From positions 1,612,001 through 1,676,000 of the forward strand of contig JABTTW010000001.1 in assembly GCA_015075745.1 (NCBI GenBank): DNA of 64,000 bases, written 5' to 3'. The notes below the pieces were generated by a model that made no database searches, had not been told where the DNA came from, and worked only from the letters and a program-made list of their open reading frames with translations. Below, piece by piece: positions 34,265 to 44,255 of the stretch; positions within the stretch are counted from its first letter, which is position 1, and the number at the start of each line of letters is the position of its first letter. Made by a program: the position numbers and the translations under genes. The stretch is from Planctomycetia bacterium (GTDB lineage Bacteria; Planctomycetota; Phycisphaerae; UBA1845; UTPLA1).

Positions 34265-36145
34265 TCAGAGCGACATTCGGGCCCATTGTTCGAGGAAGAG
34301 GACGGCCCAAAGCTGACTGCCAAAGTCGATCCAGGGGCGTCGCTGGGCGCGGAGCATCCACTGCACGCCGCGCGGGTCGAAGATGCCGTTTGATACCAGG
34401 GCTCCTCCGTTTAGCAGCTCCGCCGTCTGATCGAGCAGGCCGCGCTTGAGCCAGCGGCGGATGGGGATGCGAAAGCCCATCTTGGGGCGATAGAGCAGTT
34501 GGTGCGGGACGTAGCGCTCGGCGACTTTCTTGAGCAGGTACTTGCGCGTGTCGCCGCGAATCTTGAGATTCGTCGAAAGCGATGCGGCGAATTCGGTGAT
34601 GGTGTGATCCAGCAGCGGCACGCGGCACTCCAGGCTGCAGGCCATGCTGGTGCGATCGACCTTGGTGAGGATGTCATCCGGCAGGTACATCCGCAGGTCG
34701 ACGTATTGCGCCGTCTCAACGGCAGGCCAGCCGCGCTCGATGCCGATTCGGCGATGGGCGTCAAAGATGTCTTCATCCGTGGGCGCAGGCTGATAGGCAT
34801 CCGTCAGCAGGCGATTCATCAGCCACGGGCTGCAAAGCACCTGATGCTCCTCGTGCTGGCGAAGCGGGGTGTGCGAGGCGTTTCGAAAGCGCTTGAGGAA
34901 CTTGGCCTCAGGGCTAAAGAGCGCGCCGGAAGAAGCAACGACGGCGCGATTGCGCAGGCGTCGGAGTCGCCCGCCCTCCTGCACCGCGTCGAGGACTTCC
35001 TGATAGCGGCCATAACCCGCGAAGGTCTCGTCGCCGCCGTCGCCGGTGAGGGCGACCTTGACATGCTTCGACGCGACCTGACAGACACGATAGCAGGCGA
35101 GGGCGGATGAATCGGCGAAGGGCTCGTCAAACTGGCGAACGAGCAGCTCCACGGCGTGCATCGGATCGAGACTGACGTGCTCTTCGTAATGCTCGGTGTT
35201 GTACTTCTGGGCGAGGGTCCGGGCATAGGGAAGCTGGTCGAAGCCGGCCTCCTCGAAGCCGACGCTGAAGGTCTTGATGCGCTTGCCGGAGACGATGGAG
35301 GCGAGGGCGACGACGAGCGACGAATCGACACCGCCGGATAGCAGCGCGCCGACTTCGACGTCGGACTCCATGTGGCTCTCGACGGCGGCGCGGAGTTTGG
35401 CGTCGAGCAGGTCTATCGCCTCGCGCTCGTCGGTGAGCTTGTGGCCGGAGTAGTCGAGCTGCCAGTAGGGTTCGATCTTGACGTCGAGCTTGCCTGCGGA
35501 GGGGTTTCGATCTGCGACGAGGAGGTGTCCCGGCGGGAGCTTGTAGATGTTCTCGAAGATCGTCAGCGGCGCAGGGACGTATTTCCAGCGGAGGTATTCG
35601 CGCAGGGCGCGGCGGCAGATCGCTGACTTGTCCGGCAGCATTGCGCGAATGGCCTTGAGCTCGGAGGCGAAGATGAGGCGGCGGCCGTCGAGGTAGTAAT
35701 AGAGCGGCTTGATGCCGTTGCGATCGCGTGCGAGAGTCAATTTGTCGCCGTCGAGAATGGCGATGGCGAACATGCCGGAAAGCTGCTCGACGAAGCGGCG
35801 CGGGTCTTCCTCGTAGAGATGCAGCGCGGTCTCGCCATCGCAATGCGTACGGAACTGGTGGCTGCGGTCGAGCAGTTCCTTACGCAGTGCACGGAAGTTG
35901 TAGATTTCTCCGTTGTAGACGAGGTGGATGCGGTCGGACTCGTTGGAAATGGGCTGGTGACCGCCGGCGAGGTCGATGATGCTCAGGCGACGGTGGCCGA
36001 AGAAGGCGCGGCGGTCGGGGGCGATCATGCTGCCGCGGTCGTCGGGCCCACGATGGGCGATGGTGTCGATGGCGCGGTCGAGAATGGCGGGATCATTGAG
36101 TTCCGCGAAGGGTTCGATTGAGATGCCGCCGAGGATGCCGCACAT
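34265..36145 (-). CDS. asnB: Asparagine synthetase-like glutamine amidotransferase
   Basis: A 626-residue class II amidotransferase starting MCGILGG, with the nucleophilic Cys2 set by the ATG at 36145. A reading frame 60 bases longer exists but would hide the catalytic N-terminal Cys. The glutaminase domain (1-200) includes AHRGPDDRGS, RLSIIDLAGGHQPI and YNGEIYNF. The synthetase domain has the ATP PP-loop SGGVDS (270-275) and DGGDETFAGYGRY. The full length suits AsnB or an exopolysaccharide-associated amidotransferase (XrtA-type). The latter is attractive because PEP-CTERM proteins are present, but no exosortase gene lies beside it. Confidence 0.9.
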   Translation of the reverse strand: MCGILGGISIEPFAELNDPAILDRAIDTIAHRGPDDRGSMIAPDRRAFFGHRRLSIIDLAGGHQPISNESDRIHLVYNGEIYNFRALRKELLDRSHQFRTHCDGETALHLYEEDPRRFVEQLSGMFAIAILDGDKLTLARDRNGIKPLYYYLDGRRLIFASELKAIRAMLPDKSAICRRALREYLRWKYVPAPLTIFENIYKLPPGHLLVADRNPSAGKLDVKIEPYWQLDYSGHKLTDEREAIDLLDAKLRAAVESHMESDVEVGALLSGGVDSSLVVALASIVSGKRIKTFSVGFEEAGFDQLPYARTLAQKYNTEHYEEHVSLDPMHAVELLVRQFDEPFADSSALACYRVCQVASKHVKVALTGDGGDETFAGYGRYQEVLDAVQEGGRLRRLRNRAVVASSGALFSPEAKFLKRFRNASHTPLRQHEEHQVLCSPWLMNRLLTDAYQPAPTDEDIFDAHRRIGIERGWPAVETAQYVDLRMYLPDDILTKVDRTSMACSLECRVPLLDHTITEFAASLSTNLKIRGDTRKYLLKKVAERYVPHQLLYRPKMGFRIPIRRWLKRGLLDQTAELLNGGALVSNGIFDPRGVQWMLRAQRRPWIDFGSQLWAVLFLEQWARMSL

Positions 36146-36300
36146 GGTGGAGACTGATCCTTTGTCACCGGTTGACGACGGTGGCGAGGCATCGTAATTC
36201 GGCACGGCGGTGTTGAGTAGGTCAGTGGTCGCGAGAGCGCCGGCGGCAAACTGCCGGTGGCATCCGGCTAGAGTCGGCGATTGAGACGGAGTAACAAGCT

Positions 36301-37776
36301 TTGGGCGACAGGCCGCGTCTGATCATACCTGCACCGCGTCATCAGTTCATGAAGCAGTTGGACAGGCCCTGGCCGTCCAGGTTTCAGGTGGAAGTGCAGG
36401 CCAATGTTTCCGATTCACTGGTGAAGCGGTTTGCGGAGGCACCGAGCGGATCCGGGCCAGAATTTCCCCTGCTGCTCACGAACGATTGCGAGCCAATTGC
36501 CCTGAATGGCTACATGCTCTGCCTGGAACCTGGGCGTGTAATCTGTGCCGCCGCTTCGGAGGCTGGGCTGCGCTACGGACTTCAATCCCTAAGACAACTG
36601 GCGACAGAGCCCAATATGCCAATGGGCGCTGTCGATGATGCCCCCGCCATGCGTGTTCGCGGGTTTCATTTAAACTTCGAGAGCTATCGACGGATGGATA
36701 TGGACGCGGCGCTGCGGCTGGTCGATGCGGCGGCGCGGTTTAAGTTGAACTCGCTGCTCGTCGAGTATGGCCCTCGATTTCCATTCTCCGATCAGCCGCA
36801 GATGCGCGACGGATTGACGCTCTCGCCGGAAGAGATCGCCCGACTAACCAGTGCGGCGGCCGGGGAGGGCATTGAGGTCATCCCGCTCCAGCAGTCGCTC
36901 GCACACCTCGAGTATCTGCTCAAGCACGATTGCTTTGCACACCTGCGCGAGCGCGACGGGCGGGTGAACATGCTGTGCCCGACGCATGAGGAGAGCCTGC
37001 CGCTGATTAAGTCGCTGATGTCGGAAGTCATGGCGCTGCATCCAGCGTCAAGGTGGTTTCACCTCGGCGGGGACGAGGCGCGGAAGATCGGCGAATGTCC
37101 GCGATGTCGGCCGCTGGTGAAGAAGGAAGGCGTCGGCCCGGTGTACGGACGGTTCATGGGCGAATTGGCGCGGTGGGTTCTTGCGCAAGGCAAACGCCCG
37201 ATCGTCTGGGACGACACCTTCTCCGCACACCCGGACGCGCTGAACCATCTTCCGAAGGAAACGATCATTCAGTATTGGGATTACATCGTGGTGGATGACC
37301 CGACACCGGTTCTGATTCCGCGGATGTCGCACGCCCAATACGGCGGGCCGCGCGTTTGTCACGACTGGTCGTGGATCGTGCCGGGCAGAACGAAAAAACT
37401 GTCCGACGTACAACGCGGTGTGATGCGGAATTACTCGAAGGCGGCGCGTTTGAAGTCGGCGCTGGGCAGGGCCTACATGGCGGAGTTCGGGAAATATCTC
37501 GGGGACGATTTCCCCGGGCTCATTCGGGCATTGCCGTATGTCGAGTATTACCAGGATCGCGGGTTTGACGTCATCACGAGCCCGACGGGGATGGGCAATG
37601 GGGATATGAAAGACGGCACGCCGAATTTCGCCCGATTCGAGCGGAACATTTCGACGCACGGGCGCCGCGCGAAGGAAAACGGCAAGACTCTCGGGGTGAT
37701 TACGACCGCCTGGTACGACATGCCGCCCGAGATTCTACACCAGCCGCTGGTTCAAACGGCGATGAGCACCTGGTGA
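36301..37776 (+). CDS. GH20-like glycoside hydrolase (beta-N-acetylhexosaminidase type)
   Basis: A 491-residue protein with a TTG start supported by GGAG about nine bases upstream and by RLIIPAPRHQF at its start, which matches the opening of the GH20b domain. Residues about 110-460 form the TIM barrel: MRVRGFHLNFESYRRM, then the catalytic Asp-Glu pair in WFHLGGDEARKIGE (about 258-259) and VWDDTF. GH20 enzymes cleave terminal N-acetylglucosamine or -galactosamine by substrate-assisted catalysis. No signal peptide is visible, so it appears cytoplasmic. It lies upstream of an amine-oxidase-like gene with a 40-base gap. Confidence 0.78.
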   Translation: MGDRPRLIIPAPRHQFMKQLDRPWPSRFQVEVQANVSDSLVKRFAEAPSGSGPEFPLLLTNDCEPIALNGYMLCLEPGRVICAAASEAGLRYGLQSLRQLATEPNMPMGAVDDAPAMRVRGFHLNFESYRRMDMDAALRLVDAAARFKLNSLLVEYGPRFPFSDQPQMRDGLTLSPEEIARLTSAAAGEGIEVIPLQQSLAHLEYLLKHDCFAHLRERDGRVNMLCPTHEESLPLIKSLMSEVMALHPASRWFHLGGDEARKIGECPRCRPLVKKEGVGPVYGRFMGELARWVLAQGKRPIVWDDTFSAHPDALNHLPKETIIQYWDYIVVDDPTPVLIPRMSHAQYGGPRVCHDWSWIVPGRTKKLSDVQRGVMRNYSKAARLKSALGRAYMAEFGKYLGDDFPGLIRALPYVEYYQDRGFDVITSPTGMGNGDMKDGTPNFARFERNISTHGRRAKENGKTLGVITTAWYDMPPEILHQPLVQTAMSTW

Positions 37777-37816
37777 GGGGCTTGCCTGCGGGCGCGCGGG
37801 CGGTTGCAATTCAGTC

Positions 37817-38947
37817 GTGACGGAAAACTACGATGTCATCGTTCTCGGCGTCGGCGCGATGGGCAGCGCGGCGTGTTATCAACTGGCCCGGCGCGGCATT
37901 CGTGCGATCGGCATCGAGCAATTCCACCTCGCCCACGACATGGGCAGCTCCCACGGGCGGACGCGCGTTATTCGTAAAGCGTACTTCGAGGACGAGCGGT
38001 ATGTCCCGCTGCTACAGGCGACCTACGACGAGTGGCGGGAGATTGAGGCTGCGTCCGAAGAGAAGCTCATGCACCTGGTCGGCTGTTTGAACGTCGGGCC
38101 GGCCGATCACGAGAGCATTCGCGGGGCGCGGCACAGCGCGGAGAAACACAAGCTGTCGTTTGAGGTGCTCGACAAATCGGAGATGGCCGGGCGATGGCCG
38201 GGGCTCGATCCGTCCGAGCGCGACGTGGGGATATTTGAGCAGGAGGCGGGTTACCTGCTGCCGGAGCAATCGACTCTCGCGATGGCCCGGCTGGCCGAAT
38301 CGAAAGGCTGCCGGATCGTCGCGGATCAGCACGTGCTGGAGTGGTCGGCGAACGACTCGGGTGTCACCGTTAAGACACAGCGAGGCGCCTATTCGGCCGC
38401 AAAGCTCATCATCACCGCCGGACCCTGGCTGCCGGGTATCGTCGCCGATCTGGGAATCCCGCTGCGCGTGGAGCGGCAGGTGCAGTTGTGGTTCAGCCCG
38501 ATAAAGCCCGAGCTGTTCACGCCCGATCGGTTTCCGGCATTCATCCACTTCGTCGCCAATCGGGGATACTACGGAATTCCCAGCGCCAGTCCGCCATGGA
38601 TCAAGGTGGCGCGGCATCACGGCGGCGTCATCACAACGGCGAACGACGTAGATCGGCGCATATTGCCCTCCGATGAGGCGGATGCGCGATGGTATATGCA
38701 GCGGCATCTTCGCGGCGCAGACGGCCCGCGCATGGATGGAAAGGTCTGCCTGTACACGAACACGGCGGACGACCATTTCATCATTGATCGCCACCCTCGG
38801 CACGCGAATGTGCTGATCGCGGGCGGATTCTCGGGACACGGCTTCAAATTCGCCCCGGTTGTAGGGCGGGTCTTAAGTGACATGGCGACGGATCAGAAGC
38901 CGGCGCTGCCGATCGAGATGTTCGCACTCGCCCGGCTGCGGCCGTGA
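37817..38947 (+). CDS. Sarcosine oxidase/N-methyltryptophan oxidase-like flavoenzyme
   Basis: A 376-residue FAD enzyme beginning with GTG. The dinucleotide site is VLGVGAMGSAACYQLARRG (9-27). SSHGRTRVIRKAYFEDERYV follows as in MSOX/SolA. Near the end, KVCLYTNTADDHFIIDRHP holds a Cys at about 311 that in MSOX covalently binds FAD. AGGFSGHGFKFAPVVG closes the FAD site. The family oxidises N-methyl amino acids such as sarcosine, giving formaldehyde and H2O2; the substrate here is not known. It sits between a GH20-like hydrolase and a PaaK-like ligase. Confidence 0.88.
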   Translation: MTENYDVIVLGVGAMGSAACYQLARRGIRAIGIEQFHLAHDMGSSHGRTRVIRKAYFEDERYVPLLQATYDEWREIEAASEEKLMHLVGCLNVGPADHESIRGARHSAEKHKLSFEVLDKSEMAGRWPGLDPSERDVGIFEQEAGYLLPEQSTLAMARLAESKGCRIVADQHVLEWSANDSGVTVKTQRGAYSAAKLIITAGPWLPGIVADLGIPLRVERQVQLWFSPIKPELFTPDRFPAFIHFVANRGYYGIPSASPPWIKVARHHGGVITTANDVDRRILPSDEADARWYMQRHLRGADGPRMDGKVCLYTNTADDHFIIDRHPRHANVLIAGGFSGHGFKFAPVVGRVLSDMATDQKPALPIEMFALARLRP

Positions 38948-39028
38948 AACTATAATGCGGGTCTCGTTTGAAAAGAGGAGTGTGGAACGTCGACCCGGCC
39001 CCGCGCGCCGCGACGGATTCGTCAACCC

Positions 39029-40309
39029 ATGACCTATTTCATCAGCGACGAGGAGACACTGGACCGCGATGGAATTGCGGCGCTACAGCGTCGCAAGCTG
39101 ACGGCGATGCTGCGCGAGGTGCTGACCCGAAACGCCTTCTATCGCGCCAAGCTGGGAAATCGCCCCGCCGAGGAAGTGGCCGAGGGCTTTTCGGCGCTGC
39201 CGCTGACAACGCGATCTGAAATTCAGCAGGATCAAAGAGATCATCCGCCCTTCGGTACAAATCTGACCTTTCCTATCGAGTGCTATACTCGATTACATCA
39301 AACGTCCGCCACCAGCGGAGAGCCGCTGCGCATGGTCGACCGGCCCGAAGACTGGACCTGGTGGAAGAAGTGCTGGGGCACCATCTATCGCGCGGCAAGC
39401 GTGACGAAGGCGGACCGGTTCGTTTTTCCATTTTCGTTTGGGCCGTTCATTGGTTTTTGGGCGGCGTTTGAGAGCGCGGTCGAACATGGAAACCTGTGTC
39501 TGCCCGCCGGAGGGATGACGACCACCGCGCGTTTGAGGTTTCTGATTGAGAACGAAGTGACGATGATCTGCTGCACGCCGACCTACGCGTTGCGAATGGC
39601 GGAAGTGGCGAAAGACGAGGGAATCGACATCGCGGCATCGGCGGTTCGCGGACTCATCGTGGCCGGTGAGCCGGGCGGAAGCGTTCCCGCGACACGCAGG
39701 GCCATTGAGACAGCATGGGGCGCGAGGGTATACGACCACACCGGATTGACGGAGGTCGGGCCGTTCGGTTTTGAATGTGAAGAGAAGCCGGGCGGAATGC
39801 ACTTGATGGAAAGCGAGTTCATCATCGAGGTGATTGATCCGAAATCGCAGCAATCGACGCCGGACGGCGAGCCGGGTGAACTCGTCGTGACTCACCTCGG
39901 TCGATGGGGCATGCCGCTGATCCGCTACCGAACCGGCGATCTGGTTCGATTAAGCCGCGGTAAGTGCGCGTGCGGGCGGCATTTCGCGAGGGTTGATGAA
40001 GGCATCCTTGGGCGCATCGACGAGATGTTTTTCATTCGCGGCAATAACGTGTATCCTTCGCAGATCGACGACATCGTGCGGGGCATCGGCGGCGTCGCCG
40101 AGTATCGTTTGGAAGTGGATGCTCGCGGGGCCATGACGCAATTGAACATCGAGATCGAGCCGACCCTTGAAGGTGACGGCAGCCTTGCGCGGCGGCTGGA
40201 ATCGGCGGTGCAGAACCGGTTGCACTTCAAGCCTGTCGTCAGTCTGGCCCGGCCTGGCTCATTGCCGCGGTTTGAGATGAAGGCCAGGCGACTGACGAAA
40301 CTGACCTAG
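39029..40309 (+). CDS. Phenylacetate-CoA ligase (PaaK)-like acyl-CoA ligase
   Basis: A 426-residue ANL enzyme. Residues include TSATSGEPLRMVDR (P-loop), VYDHTGLTEVGPFG, GELVVTHLGRWGMPLIRYRTGD and GRIDEMFFIRGNNVYPSQID, which are the PaaK C-terminal signature. It would activate an aryl or acyl acid as CoA thioester using ATP. A TATAAT lies at 38951-38956 about 75 bases before the start, without a clear -35. No paa ring-oxygenase genes are nearby, so the substrate is open. Confidence 0.85.
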   Translation: MTYFISDEETLDRDGIAALQRRKLTAMLREVLTRNAFYRAKLGNRPAEEVAEGFSALPLTTRSEIQQDQRDHPPFGTNLTFPIECYTRLHQTSATSGEPLRMVDRPEDWTWWKKCWGTIYRAASVTKADRFVFPFSFGPFIGFWAAFESAVEHGNLCLPAGGMTTTARLRFLIENEVTMICCTPTYALRMAEVAKDEGIDIAASAVRGLIVAGEPGGSVPATRRAIETAWGARVYDHTGLTEVGPFGFECEEKPGGMHLMESEFIIEVIDPKSQQSTPDGEPGELVVTHLGRWGMPLIRYRTGDLVRLSRGKCACGRHFARVDEGILGRIDEMFFIRGNNVYPSQIDDIVRGIGGVAEYRLEVDARGAMTQLNIEIEPTLEGDGSLARRLESAVQNRLHFKPVVSLARPGSLPRFEMKARRLTKLT

Positions 40310-40353
40310 CGGCCGGCGCCGGAAGCCGAGCGATTTCGCGGGAGAGAGATAAC

Positions 40354-42642
40354 ATGCGACAGATAGCGACACGCGCGTCGATTTTGCGAGAGCGAACCAC
40401 CATCGCCGTCGTCCTGGCGATGGCCACGACCCTGGGCGGCGCCGCGACGGCGTCGGCATCGGACTGGTTTGGCTGGCGGGGCCCGGAGCAGGCCGGGTTT
40501 GCCCGGGAGAAGGCCGTCGTCACCCAATGGGAGATTGACGGTGAAAATCAGCTATGGAAGTCGGACATCGGCGGCCGCAGCACGCCGATCCTGATGAATG
40601 GTCGCCTCTACGCCATCGCCCCTGCGGGCGAGGACAAGTGCGTCGGCGAGCAGGTCGTGTGCCTCGACGCCGACACCGGCAAGACCATCTGGGCCCACCG
40701 CTTCAACGTCTATCTTTCCGACATCGTCGAGAATCGCATCGCCTGGTCGTCGGTCGTCGCCGATCCTGAGACGGGCAATATCTACGCCTACGGCACCGGC
40801 GGAGAGTTCATGTGCCTGAGCGGCAAGGACGGCACACTCATCTGGAAGGAAGCGCTGGGCGAGAACTTCGGGCGCTTCAGCGGCTACGGCGGCCGTGTTC
40901 ATACGCCGATCATCGACGAAGACAAGGCGATCATCAGCATTGAGTACCTCCTCGCGGGATGGGACACCGGTCCGAACAAGGCCGGCCACCGCTTCCTCGC
41001 CTTCGACAAGAAGACCGGCGAACTGATCTGGTCATCCCTGCCGGGTGAAAAGCCCCTCGACACTACTTATGCGACGCCGGTGGTCACGGTCATCAACGGC
41101 GTTCGGCTTCTCATCACGCCCTGCGCAGACGGCAACGTGTACGGCATCAAGGTCCGCACCGGTGAGCGCATCTGGCAATATCGCCTGGCAAAGCGAGGAC
41201 TCAATACTTCGCCCGTTGTCGATGGCAAGTTCGTCTATGTCACGCAGAGCGAGGAGAACCTGAACATTACGGACATGGGGGCGATCGTCTGCCTCGACGG
41301 CTCGTTGACCGGCGATATCACCGACAAGGGTGAAATCTGGCGCATCAACGGCATCACGGCAGGGTACGCGTCGCCCGCCCTGGCCAATGGACGGCTCTAC
41401 GTCGTCGATAACTCCGCCGAGATGCACTGCTTCGACGCGAAGACCGGCAAGAAGTTCTGGGAATATCGCGTCGGCCGGGCCATGAAGGGTTCGCCGGTGG
41501 TCACCACTGACGGCGTTATCTACATCGGCGAGGTGAACGGCATCTTCAAGATACTCAAAGACGCCGGCGACAAGTGCGTCGAGCTTGACACCAAGCACTT
41601 TGAACGCGAGGACAGGGCCGTCGTCGAGATCAACGGCGCCCCGATCGTCTCTGACGGCCGGGTCTATTTCATGACGCGTTACGGCACCTACTGTCTCGGC
41701 AAGAAGGGCGACACAACGAAGGCCGAACCGGCGCCGTCCATGGCAGCCGAGGCGCCTGCTCAGAAGGACAAGCCTGCGTCGTTGCTGGTCGTCCCTGCTG
41801 AAGTAACTGTCGCACCGGGCGAGCGCGTGGCATTTCAAACCCGCGTCTTCGACTCGAACGGCGTGCAGATCGATGGCAAGCCGGTGACCTGGGCCGTCGA
41901 GCGCGTCAGCGGTAATGTGGACAAGAGCGGCAACTTTACGGCGGCGACTGACAACGTGTTCTCCTCCGGCGTCGTCACGGCGCAGCTCGGCGGCATCAAG
42001 GCGAGCGGCCGCATTCGTATCTCGCCGCGCCTGCCGATCCACGAGAGCTTCGACAAGATGAAGGCCGGGGGCCTGCCGGCCGGCTGGATCGGGCTCGATG
42101 TGAAGAGCGCGCTGGCGGACGTGGATGGCAACATTGTTCTGCAAAAGCTGGCCAAGAGTCCGTCGGCGCCGTACATGCGGCTGGAGGCCTTCAGCGGCCC
42201 GCCGATTCCCGCCGGCTACACCGTTCAGGCAGATATGCTGGCCAAGGCAAAGCGCGGCCGGCGCGTCACGCTGCCGGACATGGGACTGATCAACGCGAGA
42301 TATCAACTCGTCTTCCAGGGACAGCTCCACGAACTGGAGATCGGTCGATGGAAGGACGAGCCGATCCACAGCCTGAAGAAACAGGTCCACTATGAAATGA
42401 CGCCGGGCATCTGGTACACCATGAAGATGCGCAGCGACTTGTCGGGCGGCAAGGCGACCATCCGCGGCAAGGTCTGGCCGCGAGACGAGAAGGAGCCTGA
42501 CGCGTGGACGATTGAGCTGGAAGACGACTGCCCCAACACCGAAGGGGCGCCCGGCATCAATGGATTCTCCAACGGAACAACGGTGAAAAAGGAGGGGGCG
42601 GGGATCCTCTTTGACAATTATCAGGTATTCATCAATGAATAA
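40354..42642 (+). CDS. Exported PQQ-like propeller with Big2-like and sandwich domains
   Basis: A 762-residue protein with a signal peptide (about 1-37, ending near TASASDWFG). Residues about 40-450 show PQQ-type WRGPE.../[17 protein letters not shown] blades ([27 protein letters not shown]). Residues about 475-560 ([20 protein letters not shown]) form a Big2-like Ig domain. Residues about 570-762 ([20 protein letters not shown]) resemble a LamG/DUF1080-type sandwich. No PQQ or heme ligands can be assigned, so it may be a structural or sugar-binding relative of BamB/PQQ proteins. The next gene is a related propeller. Confidence 0.8.
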   Translation: MRQIATRASILRERTTIAVVLAMATTLGGAATASASDWFGWRGPEQAGFAREKAVVTQWEIDGENQLWKSDIGGRSTPILMNGRLYAIAPAGEDKCVGEQVVCLDADTGKTIWAHRFNVYLSDIVENRIAWSSVVADPETGNIYAYGTGGEFMCLSGKDGTLIWKEALGENFGRFSGYGGRVHTPIIDEDKAIISIEYLLAGWDTGPNKAGHRFLAFDKKTGELIWSSLPGEKPLDTTYATPVVTVINGVRLLITPCADGNVYGIKVRTGERIWQYRLAKRGLNTSPVVDGKFVYVTQSEENLNITDMGAIVCLDGSLTGDITDKGEIWRINGITAGYASPALANGRLYVVDNSAEMHCFDAKTGKKFWEYRVGRAMKGSPVVTTDGVIYIGEVNGIFKILKDAGDKCVELDTKHFEREDRAVVEINGAPIVSDGRVYFMTRYGTYCLGKKGDTTKAEPAPSMAAEAPAQKDKPASLLVVPAEVTVAPGERVAFQTRVFDSNGVQIDGKPVTWAVERVSGNVDKSGNFTAATDNVFSSGVVTAQLGGIKASGRIRISPRLPIHESFDKMKAGGLPAGWIGLDVKSALADVDGNIVLQKLAKSPSAPYMRLEAFSGPPIPAGYTVQADMLAKAKRGRRVTLPDMGLINARYQLVFQGQLHELEIGRWKDEPIHSLKKQVHYEMTPGIWYTMKMRSDLSGGKATIRGKVWPRDEKEPDAWTIELEDDCPNTEGAPGINGFSNGTTVKKEGAGILFDNYQVFINE

Positions 42643-42670
42643 TCGCGATTATTCGGGAAGGCGACGGAAG

Positions 42671-44173
42671 ATGAACAAGATCGTGAACTTCGGGTCCATA
42701 TCCGTATTGGCAGTCGCGCTGGTTCTTTCTGTCTGCTCAGTCGGCCGGGCAGAGTCGCCCAAACCGAAAAAGGGCGACTGGCTGATGTGGGGCGGCACGC
42801 CGGATCGGAACATGGTCTCCGACGAGACAGGGATTCCGGCGAAATGGGATGTGAAGAAGGGCGACAACATTCTGTGGGTCGCAGGGCTGGGTTCGCAGAC
42901 TTATGGGAACCCGGTGATCGCCGACGGGCGCATCTTCGTCGGCACCAACAACGGCGGCACGCTGCGGCCGAACATCACGGGCGACAAGGGCGTCGTCGTC
43001 TGCGTGGACCAGAAGACCGGCAAGATGCTCTGGCAGGCCACGCATAACAAGCTGCCCACCGGGCGCGTCAACGACTGGCCGGAGCAGGGCATTTGCTCTT
43101 CGCCCGCCGTTGAGGGCAATCGCCTTTACTACGTCAGCAATCAGTGTCAGCTTGTTTGCGCCGACGTCGAGGGCTTTCTGGATGGCGAGAACGACGGCCC
43201 CTACAAGGACGAGCAGTACAAGGACAAGCAGGACGCCGATTTCATCTGGGTTCTGGACATGTTCGAAGACCTGGAAGTTTTTCCGCATAACCTGGCCACG
43301 TGTTCGCCGGTGATCGGTGGCGATCTGGTCTTCGTGTCCACTTCCAACGGCGTCGATGAAGGCCATCTGAACATCCCGGCGCCCGATGCCCCTTCGTTCA
43401 TCGCCGTCAACAAGAACACCGGCGAACTTGTCTGGGAGCGCAAGGACCCCGGCACTCATATTCTGCACGGTCAGTGGTCGAACCCGGCCTACGCGGTCAT
43501 CAAGGGCGCGCCCCAGGTGATCTTCGCGGGCGGTGACGGCTGGTGCTATTCATTTGAACCGAAAACGGGCGAGCTCATCTGGAAGTTCGACCTGAACCCG
43601 AAGGACTCGGTCTGGCAGCTCGGCGGCCGGGGAACGCGCAACAACATCATCGCCACGCCGGTGATTCATGACGACAGCGTCTTTCTCTGCGTCGGTCAGG
43701 ATCCGGAACACGGCGAGGGCGTCGGCCACCTTTATCGCATCGACGCGACCAAGAAGGGCGATGTCACCGAATCAGGCAGAATGTGGCACTTCGGCGGCGA
43801 GGACTTCAAGCGATCGATGTCTACCTGCGCGGTGAAAGACGGTCTCGTTTATGCCGCCGACCTGTCGGGCTTCCTGCATTGCCTCGACGCGAAGACCGGC
43901 AAGCCGTATTGGGTGCATGACACCTTCGCGGCCATCTGGGGTTCTCCGTTTGTCGTCGATGGCAAGGTCATGCTCGGCACCGAGGACGGCGAAGTGCTGG
44001 TCTTCGAGCATGGCAAGAAGAAAAAGCTGATCGCCACGAACAATCTGGAGAACTCGGTCTATACCAGCCCCGTCGCGTCGCACGGCGTCTTGTACGTGAC
44101 TAATCGCAAGGCACTGTTCGCGATCAAGGAAGGCGCCAAGTCGTCGCCGGAGAAGGCGACGGCAGCCAAGTAG
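42671..44173 (+). CDS. Exported PQQ-like beta-propeller protein
   Basis: A 500-residue protein started at ATG 42671, chosen because [20 protein letters not shown] is a signal peptide and GGAAG precedes it. A longer frame opens at 42611 inside the previous gene. Blades include [54 protein letters not shown] and [17 protein letters not shown], which make a propeller of about seven or eight blades. The gap from the preceding propeller stop is 28 bases, so they are probably co-expressed. Ligands are not identifiable. Confidence 0.8.
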   Translation: MNKIVNFGSISVLAVALVLSVCSVGRAESPKPKKGDWLMWGGTPDRNMVSDETGIPAKWDVKKGDNILWVAGLGSQTYGNPVIADGRIFVGTNNGGTLRPNITGDKGVVVCVDQKTGKMLWQATHNKLPTGRVNDWPEQGICSSPAVEGNRLYYVSNQCQLVCADVEGFLDGENDGPYKDEQYKDKQDADFIWVLDMFEDLEVFPHNLATCSPVIGGDLVFVSTSNGVDEGHLNIPAPDAPSFIAVNKNTGELVWERKDPGTHILHGQWSNPAYAVIKGAPQVIFAGGDGWCYSFEPKTGELIWKFDLNPKDSVWQLGGRGTRNNIIATPVIHDDSVFLCVGQDPEHGEGVGHLYRIDATKKGDVTESGRMWHFGGEDFKRSMSTCAVKDGLVYAADLSGFLHCLDAKTGKPYWVHDTFAAIWGSPFVVDGKVMLGTEDGEVLVFEHGKKKKLIATNNLENSVYTSPVASHGVLYVTNRKALFAIKEGAKSSPEKATAAK

Positions 44174-44255
44174 GCGGCGAAACACGATCGCATGAATCTG
44201 CCATCACGGCGATGCGCCATTCCCCGGCCGTCGGCACCTGCTATGCTACGCCCCC

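Noticed and set aside
34194-34628. N-terminal extension of the DUF486 gene overlapping the asparagine synthetase gene
   Set aside because: The added residues are the shadow of the other gene in another frame. The family length and the ATG at 34193 agree with a 109-residue protein.
38951-38956. TATAAT before the PaaK-like gene considered as a full promoter
   Set aside because: No acceptable -35 lies 16-18 bases upstream, so only the -10 is mentioned in the gene entry and no promoter is called.
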